Shown piece after piece: positions 8,927-15,881 of a stretch of 54,140 bases of DNA. The stretch's first letter is position 1; every line of letters starts with the position of its first letter. Source of the DNA: Chloroflexota bacterium (lineage in GTDB: Bacteria; Chloroflexota; Dehalococcoidia; Lucifugimonadales; UBA1127); contig JAPONS010000007.1 in the NCBI GenBank assembly GCA_026713825.1, positions 1 to 54,140 on the forward strand, given 5' to 3'. A program made the translations under genes and the position numbers. Below the pieces are notes generated by a model. That model was not told the origin of the DNA. It did not search any database and worked only from the letters and a program-made list of their open reading frames with translations.

Positions 8927-8967
8927 AGATACTCCCCGGCTAGGAAGCGGTCGGAGAGTATCTTTTT
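8927..8967 (+). terminator. Intrinsic terminator after the 51-aa ORF
   Basis: The arms agatactccccg (8927-8938) and cggagagtatct (8952-8963) pair over 11 of 12 positions around a 13-base loop and run directly into TTTTT. It closes the small-ORF unit and isolates it from the structured leader downstream. Confidence 0.8.
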
Positions 8968-8990
8968 GTGTGGGTGATACCCTCCTCGGT

Positions 8991-9019
8991 TTGACATACA
9001 CCATGCGGATTGCTAGCCT
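8991..9019 (+). promoter_or_regulatory. Candidate promoter for the coiled-coil/peptidase operon
   Basis: TTGACA (8991-8996), a 17-base spacer, then TAGCCT (9014-9019), which keeps the T-A-n-n-n-T positions. Transcription would start near 9026, exactly at the first base of the structured leader's outer stem. That coincidence supports the assignment. Confidence 0.6.
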
Positions 9020-9025
9020 GACCTA

Positions 9026-9146
9026 GCTCTGACAAGCCAACGCAGTCGCTTTGTGTCTGCGAGTGGGGCCTTTATGCCCCCTTGCGGTGCAAAGACAGGG
9101 TGACGGCGGCTTGTCAGAGCATGGCCCTAACTCTTCCGCAAGGGGG
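9026..9146 (+). promoter_or_regulatory. Structured 5' leader with ribosome-site sequestration
   Basis: Four elements alternate. A: gctctgacaagcc (9026-9038) pairs perfectly with ggcttgtcagagc (9108-9120). B: cccccttgcgg (9077-9087) pairs perfectly with ccgcaaggggg (9136-9146), and that second arm contains the ribosome site of the gene starting at 9152. Inside A/A' are two more hairpins, cgcag/ctgcg (9041-9061) and ggggc/gcccc (9065-9080); the latter uses the same Cs as B. The order A-B-A'-B' permits a pseudoknot or a switch between an open and a closed ribosome site. I could not match it to a known riboswitch class. A ligand, protein or temperature signal are all possible. Confidence 0.65.
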
Positions 9147-9151
9147 TTCCT

Positions 9152-10390
9152 ATGTCTCGCCGTACCGTCATTGCCGTTGCCTGCGTCTCCGGCTTACTTG
9201 TCCTGCTGCTGTTCTCTGCTGTAGGCTACCTGTGGACACAGCGCGCCTCTCTCACTGCGGAGCTGGCCGTAACTACGGCCATGCTCACAAATACCAAGGA
9301 TGATTTGGCGCAAACCGAGACCATTCTCCAGGAGACCAAAGACGTCCTGACGTCGACGGAGACAACTCTAGGCGAAACGCAGGCCACGCTGGATGACACC
9401 CGGGCGGACCTAGTGCAGACCCGTACAGATATGAACGAGGTCACAGAGGAACGTAACGCCGTAGCCGAGCAACTGACCCAAACCCAAGAGGAGCGGGACC
9501 GCTACCAAGCAGAGGCGCACCGCCTCTCCACGGCTAACAAGATGTTGACCGACGAGAAACGCACCCTCACCCATGAGAAGATCGTGCTCCAGGGGCAGCA
9601 TGACCACCTGCAGCAGCAAAATGGTGCGCTTCTTACGAGCAACGAACGGATGGAAGCCCGTGTAGACGTAGCGGAACGGGAACGAGATACGGCGCGCCGT
9701 GACCTGACGGAGTTGCGCGCCTCTATGGGCAGCGTCCAAGAGCTGGAGCGCAGAGCCAGTCGGATACGCGCGGAGATCTCCGTGCTGGAGGACCGGCGCA
9801 AGCCCCTCATCCTCTCCGCTAACGACACCTACGTGACCGGCTTCCAATGCACGGGCAGCATGGAGCCGCGCCTAACCTGCCTTGACGAGGCGGAGTTCCT
9901 GGCGGACTTCCAGCCAGAGAATATCACCCTGGGCGCCTCCATCAGCTTCAGAAGCCGCGCGTGCTGGAGCGATGCCCCGCCGAATGCAAACACAATGCAT
10001 CGGGTTGTGGATATCCGGTACAGCTCCGGCGCCTACTACTTCTGGCCAAAGGGGGACGCCAACCTGAGCGGCGACTGTTGGGTTCCCCATACCGCAGTCA
10101 ACGGCTACATCATTGCAATCTTCAAGAACACACGGCCGGAGAACGCGGAGCTGCGGAACAACGTGAACACGGCCAAAGCCCGCCTAGTTGTCGCGTATGA
10201 CGCTGCCATTGCCCACCGGGAAGCGAATGGGTGCCACAACCCCGATGTGGTTTGCTACTTCTCCGGCACTGCGTACACGAAGTGGATGCAATTAGATCGG
10301 GCATGGAAGGATGCGTGGAACTACTACGACTGTTGGTATCAGAACGCCGTGGACTCCAAGTATCCGGGGCACATTCCACATACCTGCTAA
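9152..10390 (+). CDS. Membrane-anchored coiled-coil protein with C-terminal Sec11-type signal peptidase (S26B) domain
   Basis: A 412-residue protein. Residues 6-27 form one TM segment (TVIAVACVSGLLVLLLFSAV). Residues 30-215 are a long E/Q/T/R-rich coiled coil. From 228 a domain matches the Sec11/SipW family of signal peptidases: TGSMEP with the nucleophile Ser236, LGASISFRS, MHRVVDIRY with the general-base His283, and PKGDANLSGD with Asp302 and Asp308. All catalytic positions of the Ser-His-Asp type are kept. Eight cysteines in the exported part suggest disulfides. Known signal peptidases have the Ser right next to the membrane; here about 200 residues of coiled coil lie between. The tail (326-412) is not recognised. 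Its ribosome site is inside the leader's B stem. GC is about 55%. Confidence 0.75.
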   Translation: MSRRTVIAVACVSGLLVLLLFSAVGYLWTQRASLTAELAVTTAMLTNTKDDLAQTETILQETKDVLTSTETTLGETQATLDDTRADLVQTRTDMNEVTEERNAVAEQLTQTQEERDRYQAEAHRLSTANKMLTDEKRTLTHEKIVLQGQHDHLQQQNGALLTSNERMEARVDVAERERDTARRDLTELRASMGSVQELERRASRIRAEISVLEDRRKPLILSANDTYVTGFQCTGSMEPRLTCLDEAEFLADFQPENITLGASISFRSRACWSDAPPNANTMHRVVDIRYSSGAYYFWPKGDANLSGDCWVPHTAVNGYIIAIFKNTRPENAELRNNVNTAKARLVVAYDAAIAHREANGCHNPDVVCYFSGTAYTKWMQLDRAWKDAWNYYDCWYQNAVDSKYPGHIPHTC

Positions 10391-10401
10391 GCGGGGAGGA
10401 G

Positions 10402-10674
10402 ATGGTGGACGACCCGAACACGAACATTGAGGCTGCAGGAGTAACGCCGTGGGCTATCGCACTTTTCACGATTGCCTTGGCAGATGGGCTGTTGGATGCT
10501 GAGGAACGGGGTGTTCTTGATGCAGCGGAATGGACAAGGCAAGTCGAGGCGCTACTAATGCCGCAAGTACGTTCAAATCCTCGTCTGACAGCAGAAGACG
10601 TGTCCAATGTGGAGCGTCTTTTTGCCCAGCTTCAGGCAGTGCTAGTGCGCCGTAGACGACGTCCGAAACCCTAA
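10402..10674 (+). CDS. Small TerB-like hypothetical protein (90 aa)
   Basis: It starts 12 bases after the coiled-coil gene stops, at ATG 10402 (or GTG 10405) directly behind ggggagga, so it is probably translated from the same mRNA. The segment ALFTIALADGLLDAEERGVL resembles the TerB helix pair (A-x-x-x-A-D-G-x-x-x-x-x-E). The second half, with QVEALLMPQV and VERLFAQLQAVL, is helical, and it ends RRRRRPKP. The protein is shorter than full TerB domains, so the link is suggestive only. Function is unknown; it may partner the membrane peptidase next to it. Confidence 0.55.
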   Translation: MVDDPNTNIEAAGVTPWAIALFTIALADGLLDAEERGVLDAAEWTRQVEALLMPQVRSNPRLTAEDVSNVERLFAQLQAVLVRRRRRPKP

Positions 10675-10752
10675 GCCTTGGCAATAACATAGTTTCCTCG
10701 TATATTTTGGCAAACGTATCCATGGGTTCCTCCGATCCAAGACTACCAAATG

Positions 10753-10780
10753 TTGCTTTTCGTTCAATTTCAGCTATAAT
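10753..10780 (+). promoter_or_regulatory. Candidate promoter with consensus -10
   Basis: TTGCTT (10753-10758), a 16-base spacer and a perfect TATAAT (10775-10780). The expected transcription start falls at or next to GTG 10787, which would give a leaderless mRNA for the 41-codon ORF there. Confidence 0.45.
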
Positions 10781-10786
10781 TCCTAT

Positions 10787-10912
10787 GTGAATCAACTACC
10801 ACGAGACAAGCCCATCCACATGAGCATCGGCCTTCTGACGACTCCCGCGATGGTGGCGGGCCTCATAGACCACCCGCTCACGTGGAAGTGGTTTCTCCAA
10901 AGACTGCCATAA
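10787..10912 (+). CDS. Possible leaderless small ORF (41 aa)
   Basis: GTG 10787 to TAA 10910-10912 encodes MNQLPRDKPIHMSIG then LLTTPAMVAGLIDHPLTWKW and a basic end FLQRLP. No ribosome site exists, but a consensus -10 seven bases upstream would place the 5' end of the mRNA at the start codon. The ORF ends six bases before the right arm of the bounding repeat. There is no known family; it may be a chance frame. Confidence 0.3.
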   Translation: MNQLPRDKPIHMSIGLLTTPAMVAGLIDHPLTWKWFLQRLP

Positions 10913-10917
10913 CGAAG

Positions 10918-10931
10918 CTGTAACACTACCG
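10918..10931 (-). repeat. Right arm of 14-bp inverted repeat
   Basis: ctgtaacactaccg, the exact inverse of 8699-8712. It marks the right edge of the block containing the 51-aa ORF, the peptidase operon and the small leaderless ORF. A new transcription unit with its own promoter starts 15 bases beyond it. Confidence 0.6.
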
Positions 10932-10945
10932 GTTGGCGTACTCTA

Positions 10946-10974
10946 TTGACAGAATTTCAGAACACATGTACGGT
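10946..10974 (+). promoter_or_regulatory. Candidate promoter for the 90-aa ORF at 11005
   Basis: TTGACA (10946-10951), a 17-base spacer and TACGGT (10969-10974, T-A-n-n-n-T kept). The layout equals the candidate at 8991 and places the start about 24 bases before the ribosome site of the next gene. Confidence 0.55.
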
Positions 10975-11004
10975 GAACGAAACTTAACGGTGAAGGAGTC
11001 TACA

Positions 11005-11277
11005 ATGAGAATACCGAGGGACGGAATTCGCCAAGAAACTGACGGCCAAAGACTTGCCCACGAGATGCACGAGAGTCTTGAGGCTGAACAGCGGGCCAAG
11101 GAGAAGTTAGTCGTCGACTCACCTTGTGCCACAATTCTCCAGACTGAAATTGTGCTTGGGCCTGACGGGAATCTCACCAGCACGCTGGAAGAGTGGCTTT
11201 TGGCAGAAGAACGCGCGAATCAAGCATTTGCTGCATACGAAAGGTATTGTGACCAACAGGACGGGCGCCATCCATAA
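11005..11277 (+). CDS. Hypothetical protein (90 aa)
   Basis: ATG 11005 has an ideal ribosome site, aaggag at 10993-10998; the frame is open further upstream but without a site. The protein is acidic, charged and mostly helical (GQRLAHEMHESLEAEQRAKE, then LEEWLLAEERANQAFAAYER), with a short middle segment ILQTEIVLGPDGNLT that could be a beta hairpin. No signal or TM segment is present. The family is not recognised. GC is about 50%, as in the accessory block to its left, so it probably belongs to the same acquired DNA. Confidence 0.6.
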   Translation: MRIPRDGIRQETDGQRLAHEMHESLEAEQRAKEKLVVDSPCATILQTEIVLGPDGNLTSTLEEWLLAEERANQAFAAYERYCDQQDGRHP

Positions 11278-11364
11278 AGCCGTTCCGCCCGGAAGCAATT
11301 TCAGTGGCGAAGTCTAGGAATCACAAGACGGGGCAACCAGGAGGTTGTCCTTCTGTTCGGGAGA

Positions 11365-11390
11365 CCCTTCGACGGGCTCAGGGCAAACGG
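11365..11390 (-). repeat. Dispersed short repeat, copy 1
   Basis: On the minus strand this reads CCGTTTGCCCTGAGC then CCGTCGAAGGG, 26 bases. It matches copies at 41031 and 46502 (two to four differences) and an elongated version at 38236. This is a short non-coding repeat scattered through the window. It lies in the convergent gap between the 90-aa ORF and an amidohydrolase. Confidence 0.7.
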
Positions 11391-11419
11391 GCAGGTGGAG
11401 GCGGGTGGCTGGCGTCGGG

Positions 11420-11462
11420 GTTCCTGCCCCCGTATCGGGGTGCGGGGCAGGCTTCGCAGGAA
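11420..11462. repeat. Nested hairpin in a convergent gap (possible two-way terminator)
   Basis: The outer arms gttcctg/caggaac enclose the inner arms cctgcccc/ggggcagg around cgtatcggggtgc. Both strands form the same structure. It sits between two convergent genes and 12 bases after the stop of the amidohydrolase on the minus strand, so it may stop or protect transcripts from both sides. No T run follows on either strand. The sequence style is that of another dispersed palindrome family. Confidence 0.5.
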
Positions 11463-11474
11463 CGAGGGAAGGGG

Positions 11475-12596
11475 TTACACCTTCAGGTTGAAGCACCGCG
11501 ATGGGTTGTCCCACAGGAGCTGCTTCATGAAGCCGGGCGTGACACCCTCGACGCTGGTCAGGATGTCCAGCCCGCGCGGGAAGTCCATCATCGCGTCCCT
11601 GTGCGGGTAGTCCGACGCCCACATGGTCACGCCGCCGCCCAGCGAGCGCTCGATCATCGGCAGCGCCTCCTCGCCCGCCTCGCAGGAGACAAACGCCTGG
11701 CCGCGCCGGAAGTACTCGGACGGCTTGTGCGCGCCGCCGTAGCCCTCGTTCAGCATCGGGTTGGACACCTGCTGGTCCAGCCGCTCCATCCAGTAGGGCA
11801 GCCAGCCCGCGCCCGACTCGAGGAAGGACACGGTCAGCTTGGGGAAGCGGTCGAGGACGCCGCCGCTGGTCATTGCGAGGCACGCAGCCATCTGCTCCAT
11901 GGGGTGGCACGCCGCGTGGTGCGCGAAGTGCGTGTTCACCCGCCCCTGTGGGAACCACGGCAGCCGGTTCTGGATGCCCTCGTGTACCGAGATGTTGACC
12001 CCGTACTCCTCGGCGATGGCGTAGATGGGGTCGTACGCGCGGTCGGACATGAGGCGGCCCATGTGCGGGTTCGGGCGCCAGAAGATGCCCACCATGCCCA
12101 ACTCCGTCGCGCACCGCCGCAGCTCCTGCGCAGCCAGCTCGATGTCCTGGAGCGGCAGCAGGCAGACGCCCTTCAGCCGGTCCGGGTTGTGTGACATAAA
12201 GTCGTACAGCCAGTTGTTGTACGCCCTGCACATGGCCGCAGAGAGGTCAGGGTCAAGAGTGTCTCCCCAGGTGGCGTAGAGGCCGATGCCCGTGAAGCAT
12301 ACGGCGATGTCGACGCCCTCGGCGTCCATGTCTTCCAGGTACGCCTGCGGCTCGAAGTTGTGCGTCATGCCGTGCTTGAACTGCTTGCGCCAGATGGGGT
12401 CCGTCGCCATGCCGGCCCCGGGCGAGCCGAGCGAGTCGTCGTTCTGCAGCACGCCGCCGATGCGCGTGGCCAGCGTGAACCGTCCGCCCATCTGCACGTT
12501 GTAGTGCTGGAACCGCTTCTCCAGGTAGTTGTCCCACATGTCGATGGGCTCGACGACGTGGCGGTCGCAGTCAATCGTCTTGAATCCGGCTTTCAT
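11475..12596 (-). CDS. Amidohydrolase-2 family metal-dependent hydrolase
   Basis: A 373-residue TIM-barrel protein of the ACMSD/amidohydrolase-2 family (COG2159), whose members hydrolyse or decarboxylate small cyclic and carboxylic compounds. Metal ligands: D-x-D-x-H in IDCDRHVVEP near the start, His in NISVHEG, the histidines in THFAHHAACH, and the late Asp in MWASDYPHRD. The start ATG 12596 follows gggagggaccacc on the minus strand. The gene is single in its unit but shares about the same architecture with 20481-21617, pointing to a paralogous set. The substrate is unknown. Confidence 0.85.
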   Translation of the reverse strand: MKAGFKTIDCDRHVVEPIDMWDNYLEKRFQHYNVQMGGRFTLATRIGGVLQNDDSLGSPGAGMATDPIWRKQFKHGMTHNFEPQAYLEDMDAEGVDIAVCFTGIGLYATWGDTLDPDLSAAMCRAYNNWLYDFMSHNPDRLKGVCLLPLQDIELAAQELRRCATELGMVGIFWRPNPHMGRLMSDRAYDPIYAIAEEYGVNISVHEGIQNRLPWFPQGRVNTHFAHHAACHPMEQMAACLAMTSGGVLDRFPKLTVSFLESGAGWLPYWMERLDQQVSNPMLNEGYGGAHKPSEYFRRGQAFVSCEAGEEALPMIERSLGGGVTMWASDYPHRDAMMDFPRGLDILTSVEGVTPGFMKQLLWDNPSRCFNLKV

Positions 12597-12655
12597 GGTG
12601 GTCCCTCCCAGGCAGTGAAGATACGGGGCAGGGTTGCGAGTGTCAACCGCGAGAG

Positions 12656-14014
12656 CTACGGCTTGCGGCGGCGCGCCAGCAACCCCACCAGCAGCAGCGC
12701 GGGCACAGCAACCGCGAGATCCAGCCCACCACCCTCGGCGCGGTTGCAGCCGCCGGCCTGCGTCGACTCCGGCTCCGTCGCGACGGCCGGTGACGCCGCA
12801 TCCGACCGCTCCCCGGGCGCGGCGGTGGGAAAGGGCGTCGAGCCCACGCCGAAGGGCACGAGCGTCGCTCGCGGGATGGGCGTGGGCAGCGCCGAGCGGC
12901 TAGGCGTCGCCGCGAGTGGAATCGCGCCGATGCGCGTCCTCCACTCCTGCTCGATCCCAGTGCGGTCGATGCCGTAGGAGGCCATCAGCGCCTCGTCGAT
13001 GGGTGCGCCGTCGCGCAGCTCCCGGAGCAGGTCCTGCAGCGGCCCCTCGCCGTAGGTCTCAATCATGTAGGTCACGACGCTCTCGGACTGCCCGTACATC
13101 AGCAGGGCGTCCTCCGGCCTGCCAGGCGGGCTCGTGAGCGAGGTGAGCGGGAGCAGCGTGTTGTCGTAGAGGCGCCGGGAAAACACGTTCTCGAAGCTGA
13201 AGCTTGGGAAGGGGTTGGCATACTCGGCGAGCCCCTCATTCAGCCAGGCGGGCACAGAGCGGGCGCCTCGGCCGACGGCGAACCGCATGAGGAAGTGCAC
13301 CGTCTCGTGGGCCGCCACGCCCTCCACATCGGGGTTGCCGCCCAGCAGCAGCACGACGCCCGTGTCGCCGAAGGAGACGCCCTCCGTGACCAGCGTGCCC
13401 TCCTGCACCTCGCTCCGCGGAGGCAGTGCATCGCGCATGTCCCCGATGCTGTTGTACACCGTGAGCCGCAGCGTGTCCCGCTCCTCGACGCCCATGAGCG
13501 CGCCCATGCGCTCGAGCGCCTCCTGCGCGGCCTCCAGCGCGCGCCGGGCACGGCCCTCCTGCCCGCCGTAGTGGAGCAGGTACACGCCCGGCGCGTCGAT
13601 ACGCGACCACTCGAAGCGCGGGTCCAGGAAGATGGTGCGCTCTGGCTCGGACGCGATGACGTTGCCCGCTGCGTCCGTCGCCTCCACGGAGTACTCGATC
13701 TCCGCGCCGGGCGGGATGTAGCGCGCGGCCGTGTCCGTGCGCACCAGCAGGCTTGTCGTCACGCGGCTCGCCGGGTCGAACTCCAGCGGCGCGTTGCGCG
13801 ACACCTGCTCCCCCAGCACGCGGAACCGCAGCCGCGCCTCGACGATCTCAACCGGCGCGTCCAGGGTAATGTCAAAGCGAAGGCCGTCAGGGAATTCGGT
13901 TTGGGGTTGGATGGTGAATTGCACGCCGACTTGCGCGGATGCCGTGTTGGCGCTCGACAGCACAAGCGCTGCGGCAAGCAGCGGGACAGCGAGAAGAAGG
14001 AGAGTGCGGCGCAT
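12656..14014 (-). CDS. Secreted, membrane-anchored metalloprotease of the MA (gluzincin) clan
   Basis: 452 residues. An N-terminal signal peptide (RRTLLLLAVPLLAAALVLSS then ANTASAQ) is followed by a beta-rich region (30-150). The peptidase region has VAAHETVHFLMR, an H-E-x-x-H zinc site at about residues 244-248, and WLNEGLAEYA, whose Glu is the third ligand. A Pro/Thr/Ser-rich stalk follows, then a C-terminal TM segment (LDLAVAVPALLLVGLL) and ARRRKP, the layout of a protein tethered to the outside of the membrane. It starts six bases after the thioredoxin-fold selenoprotein gene, so the two are co-transcribed, and a redox link to an exported protease is conceivable. Confidence 0.85.
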   Translation of the reverse strand: MRRTLLLLAVPLLAAALVLSSANTASAQVGVQFTIQPQTEFPDGLRFDITLDAPVEIVEARLRFRVLGEQVSRNAPLEFDPASRVTTSLLVRTDTAARYIPPGAEIEYSVEATDAAGNVIASEPERTIFLDPRFEWSRIDAPGVYLLHYGGQEGRARRALEAAQEALERMGALMGVEERDTLRLTVYNSIGDMRDALPPRSEVQEGTLVTEGVSFGDTGVVLLLGGNPDVEGVAAHETVHFLMRFAVGRGARSVPAWLNEGLAEYANPFPSFSFENVFSRRLYDNTLLPLTSLTSPPGRPEDALLMYGQSESVVTYMIETYGEGPLQDLLRELRDGAPIDEALMASYGIDRTGIEQEWRTRIGAIPLAATPSRSALPTPIPRATLVPFGVGSTPFPTAAPGERSDAASPAVATEPESTQAGGCNRAEGGGLDLAVAVPALLLVGLLARRRKP

Positions 14015-14020
14015 TCGGGG

Positions 14021-14776
14021 CTAGCGGCCGAAGATGCTGGTGGGGCCGCCCGCGGCGTCGCCGCCCGATGGCTTGCCCTTCTCTTCCAGCAGGTCTTCCT
14101 GCCCAACGACGCTCAGCATCTTTTGCAGCAGGGTCCGCTCGTTCACGGCGCCCAGCACTTCCGAGACGCCGTTGATGATGGTCTTGGGTACAGCCCGGAC
14201 CTGATGGATCTGCGAGAGGTGGGGGAATTCCTGCGCCTCGACCACCTCCGCCTGCACCATGGGGGTCTCCATTGCCATTGCGTGCGCCAGCCTGGCGACG
14301 ACAGGGCAGTGCGGTCAGGTAGGTGTCACGAAAACCTGCAGCTGCACCGGTTTCTCCAGCCGCCGGAGCGCCTTGCGCGTCGTCAGCTGCAGAGGGCTGG
14401 TGCCCTTGGCCGCTGCGATGATGTCCTCGATGAGCGTCATGACCTCGTAGCCGGCCGGGATGCCGTAAAAGCGGAGGTTGGAGGACTCTTCGCCCTCGCC
14501 ATGGAGCGTGATGCACGGCACCCGCTCGACGCCGTGCTCGCGGGCGGCGTCGGCGTCGGCGTAGAAGTCCTTGACGGTCAGGTGCACGTGCTTCGACGCG
14601 GCCGCCACCTCGGTGAGGAACTGCTCCGTCTGCGGGCACGTGGGGCACTCGCGGCCGGGCAAAATGAGGCCGCCGACGTTGCGCACGGTGTAGAGCGTCA
14701 TGCTGACGTCGCGCTTCACGTCCTTCCTGAAGCGCGCCTCCAGCGCCTTGCGGTCCTGATCAGAGAGAAGGGGCAT
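14021..14776 (-). CDS. Two-domain thioredoxin-fold disulfide oxidoreductase, probable selenoprotein (in-frame UGA)
   Basis: Read with TGA at 14317-14315 as selenocysteine, the protein has 251 residues and two thioredoxin folds as in PDO/glutaredoxin-like proteins. Domain 1 (about 1-120) carries GRECPTCPQTEQ and the cis-Pro site ERVPCITLH. Domain 2 begins VQLQVFVTPT, then Sec154, then PHCPVVARLAHAMAM: the family's CPxC active site with U in place of the first Cys. The frame after the UGA is fully coding, including the second cis-Pro site VRAVPKTIINGV. A SECIS-like hairpin starts 14 bases past the UGA. It lies 14 bases after recA and six before the membrane protease. The alternative is a nonsense mutation or base error. 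Confidence 0.78.
14281..14300 (-). promoter_or_regulatory. SECIS-like hairpin in the coding region
   Basis: On the minus strand CGTCGCCA-GGC-TGGCG-c-ACG folds as an eight-bp stem with one bulged C and a GGC loop. It begins 14 bases after the UGA. Bacterial SECIS elements are short hairpins placed right after the UGA with a G at the start of the loop, so position, size and loop all agree. It was found by eye only. Confidence 0.6.
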
Positions 14777-14790
14777 AGTGCACCTGAACC

Positions 14791-15846
14791 TTAAGCGTTT
14801 TCCTCTTCTTCCGGCGGGTCGGCGTCGCCGAGGCCGTTGGTGACGAGCTCGACGGTGGGCTCCGCCGCCGCGCGAATCAGCTGCTCGATCTCGTTGGCGG
14901 TCTCCGGGTGGTCGCGCAGGAAGTCCTTGGCGGCCTCGCGCCCCTGTCCGAGCCGCATGTCGCCGTAGGAGTAGAAGGCCCCGCTCTTCTTCACGATGTT
15001 CTGGGCCGCGCCCAGGTCGAGCAGGTCGCCCTCCTTGGTGATGCCATGGTTGAACATGATGTCGAACTCCGCCACGCGGAAGGGCGGCGCCACCTTGTTT
15101 TTGACGATGCGGGCCCGCACCCGGTTGCCCAGCACCTCGGTGCCGTGCTTGATGCCTTCGATGCGGCGCACGTCGATGCGGACGGACGAGTAGAACTTGA
15201 GCGCGCGTCCGCCCGGTGTCGTCTCCGGGTTGCCGAACATGACGCCCACCTTCTCCCGGAGCTGGTTGATAAATACGACCACGGTGTGGGACCGGTTGAT
15301 GGACGCCGTCAGCTTCCGCAGCGCCTGCGACATCAGCCGCGCCTGCAGGCCGACGTGCGTATCGCCCATATCGCCTTCCATCTCAGCGCGCGGCACGAGC
15401 GCGGCAACGCTGTCGATGACGACGATGTCGACGGCGCCGCTGCGCACCAGGTAGTCGGTGATCTCGAGCGCCTGTTCGGCGAAGTCGGGCTGCGAGATGA
15501 GCAGTTCGTCGACGTTGACGCCGATGCGCCCGGCGTAGGACGGGTCGAGCGCGTGCTCGGCGTCAATGAACGCCGCGACGCCCCCAAGGCGCTGCGCCTC
15601 CGCGACGATGTGCAGCGTGAGCGTCGTCTTGCCCGACGCCTCCGTGCCGAACACCTCGACCACGCGGCCCCTCGGCACGCCGCCGACGCCCAGCGCCAGG
15701 TCGAGCGCCAGGGAGCCGGTTGGGATGGCGTCCTTCTCCATCCTCGCCGCGACCTCGCCCAGCCTCATAATGGAGCCCTTGCCAAACTGCCGTTCTATGT
15801 GGCTCATTGCCACGTCAAGGGCCTTTTGCTTCTCAGCAGTGGTCAT
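14791..15846 (-). CDS. recA: Recombinase RecA
   Basis: 351 residues. It begins [20 protein letters not shown] then [11 protein letters not shown]; Walker A is GTEASGKTT, followed by [11 protein letters not shown], the DNA-binding loops ([14 protein letters not shown] and [20 protein letters not shown]) and the acidic tail EEEENA. It mediates strand exchange and SOS induction in the cytoplasm. The start is ATG 15846 behind gaggtg; the open frame continues upstream to 16785 but that part is antisense to bioY. The thioredoxin-fold gene and the protease follow closely, so recA heads a three-gene run. Confidence 0.97.
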   Translation of the reverse strand: MTTAEKQKALDVAMSHIERQFGKGSIMRLGEVAARMEKDAIPTGSLALDLALGVGGVPRGRVVEVFGTEASGKTTLTLHIVAEAQRLGGVAAFIDAEHALDPSYAGRIGVNVDELLISQPDFAEQALEITDYLVRSGAVDIVVIDSVAALVPRAEMEGDMGDTHVGLQARLMSQALRKLTASINRSHTVVVFINQLREKVGVMFGNPETTPGGRALKFYSSVRIDVRRIEGIKHGTEVLGNRVRARIVKNKVAPPFRVAEFDIMFNHGITKEGDLLDLGAAQNIVKKSGAFYSYGDMRLGQGREAAKDFLRDHPETANEIEQLIRAAAEPTVELVTNGLGDADPPEEEENA

Positions 15847-15881
15847 GCACACCTCAGTCTGCGGCGGGTGAAATTGGGGGT

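Noticed and set aside
9026-9151. Assignment of the leader to a known riboswitch class (cobalamin, c-di-GMP, glycine, THF, SAM and others considered)
   Set aside because: None of the core motifs that I know for these classes is present.
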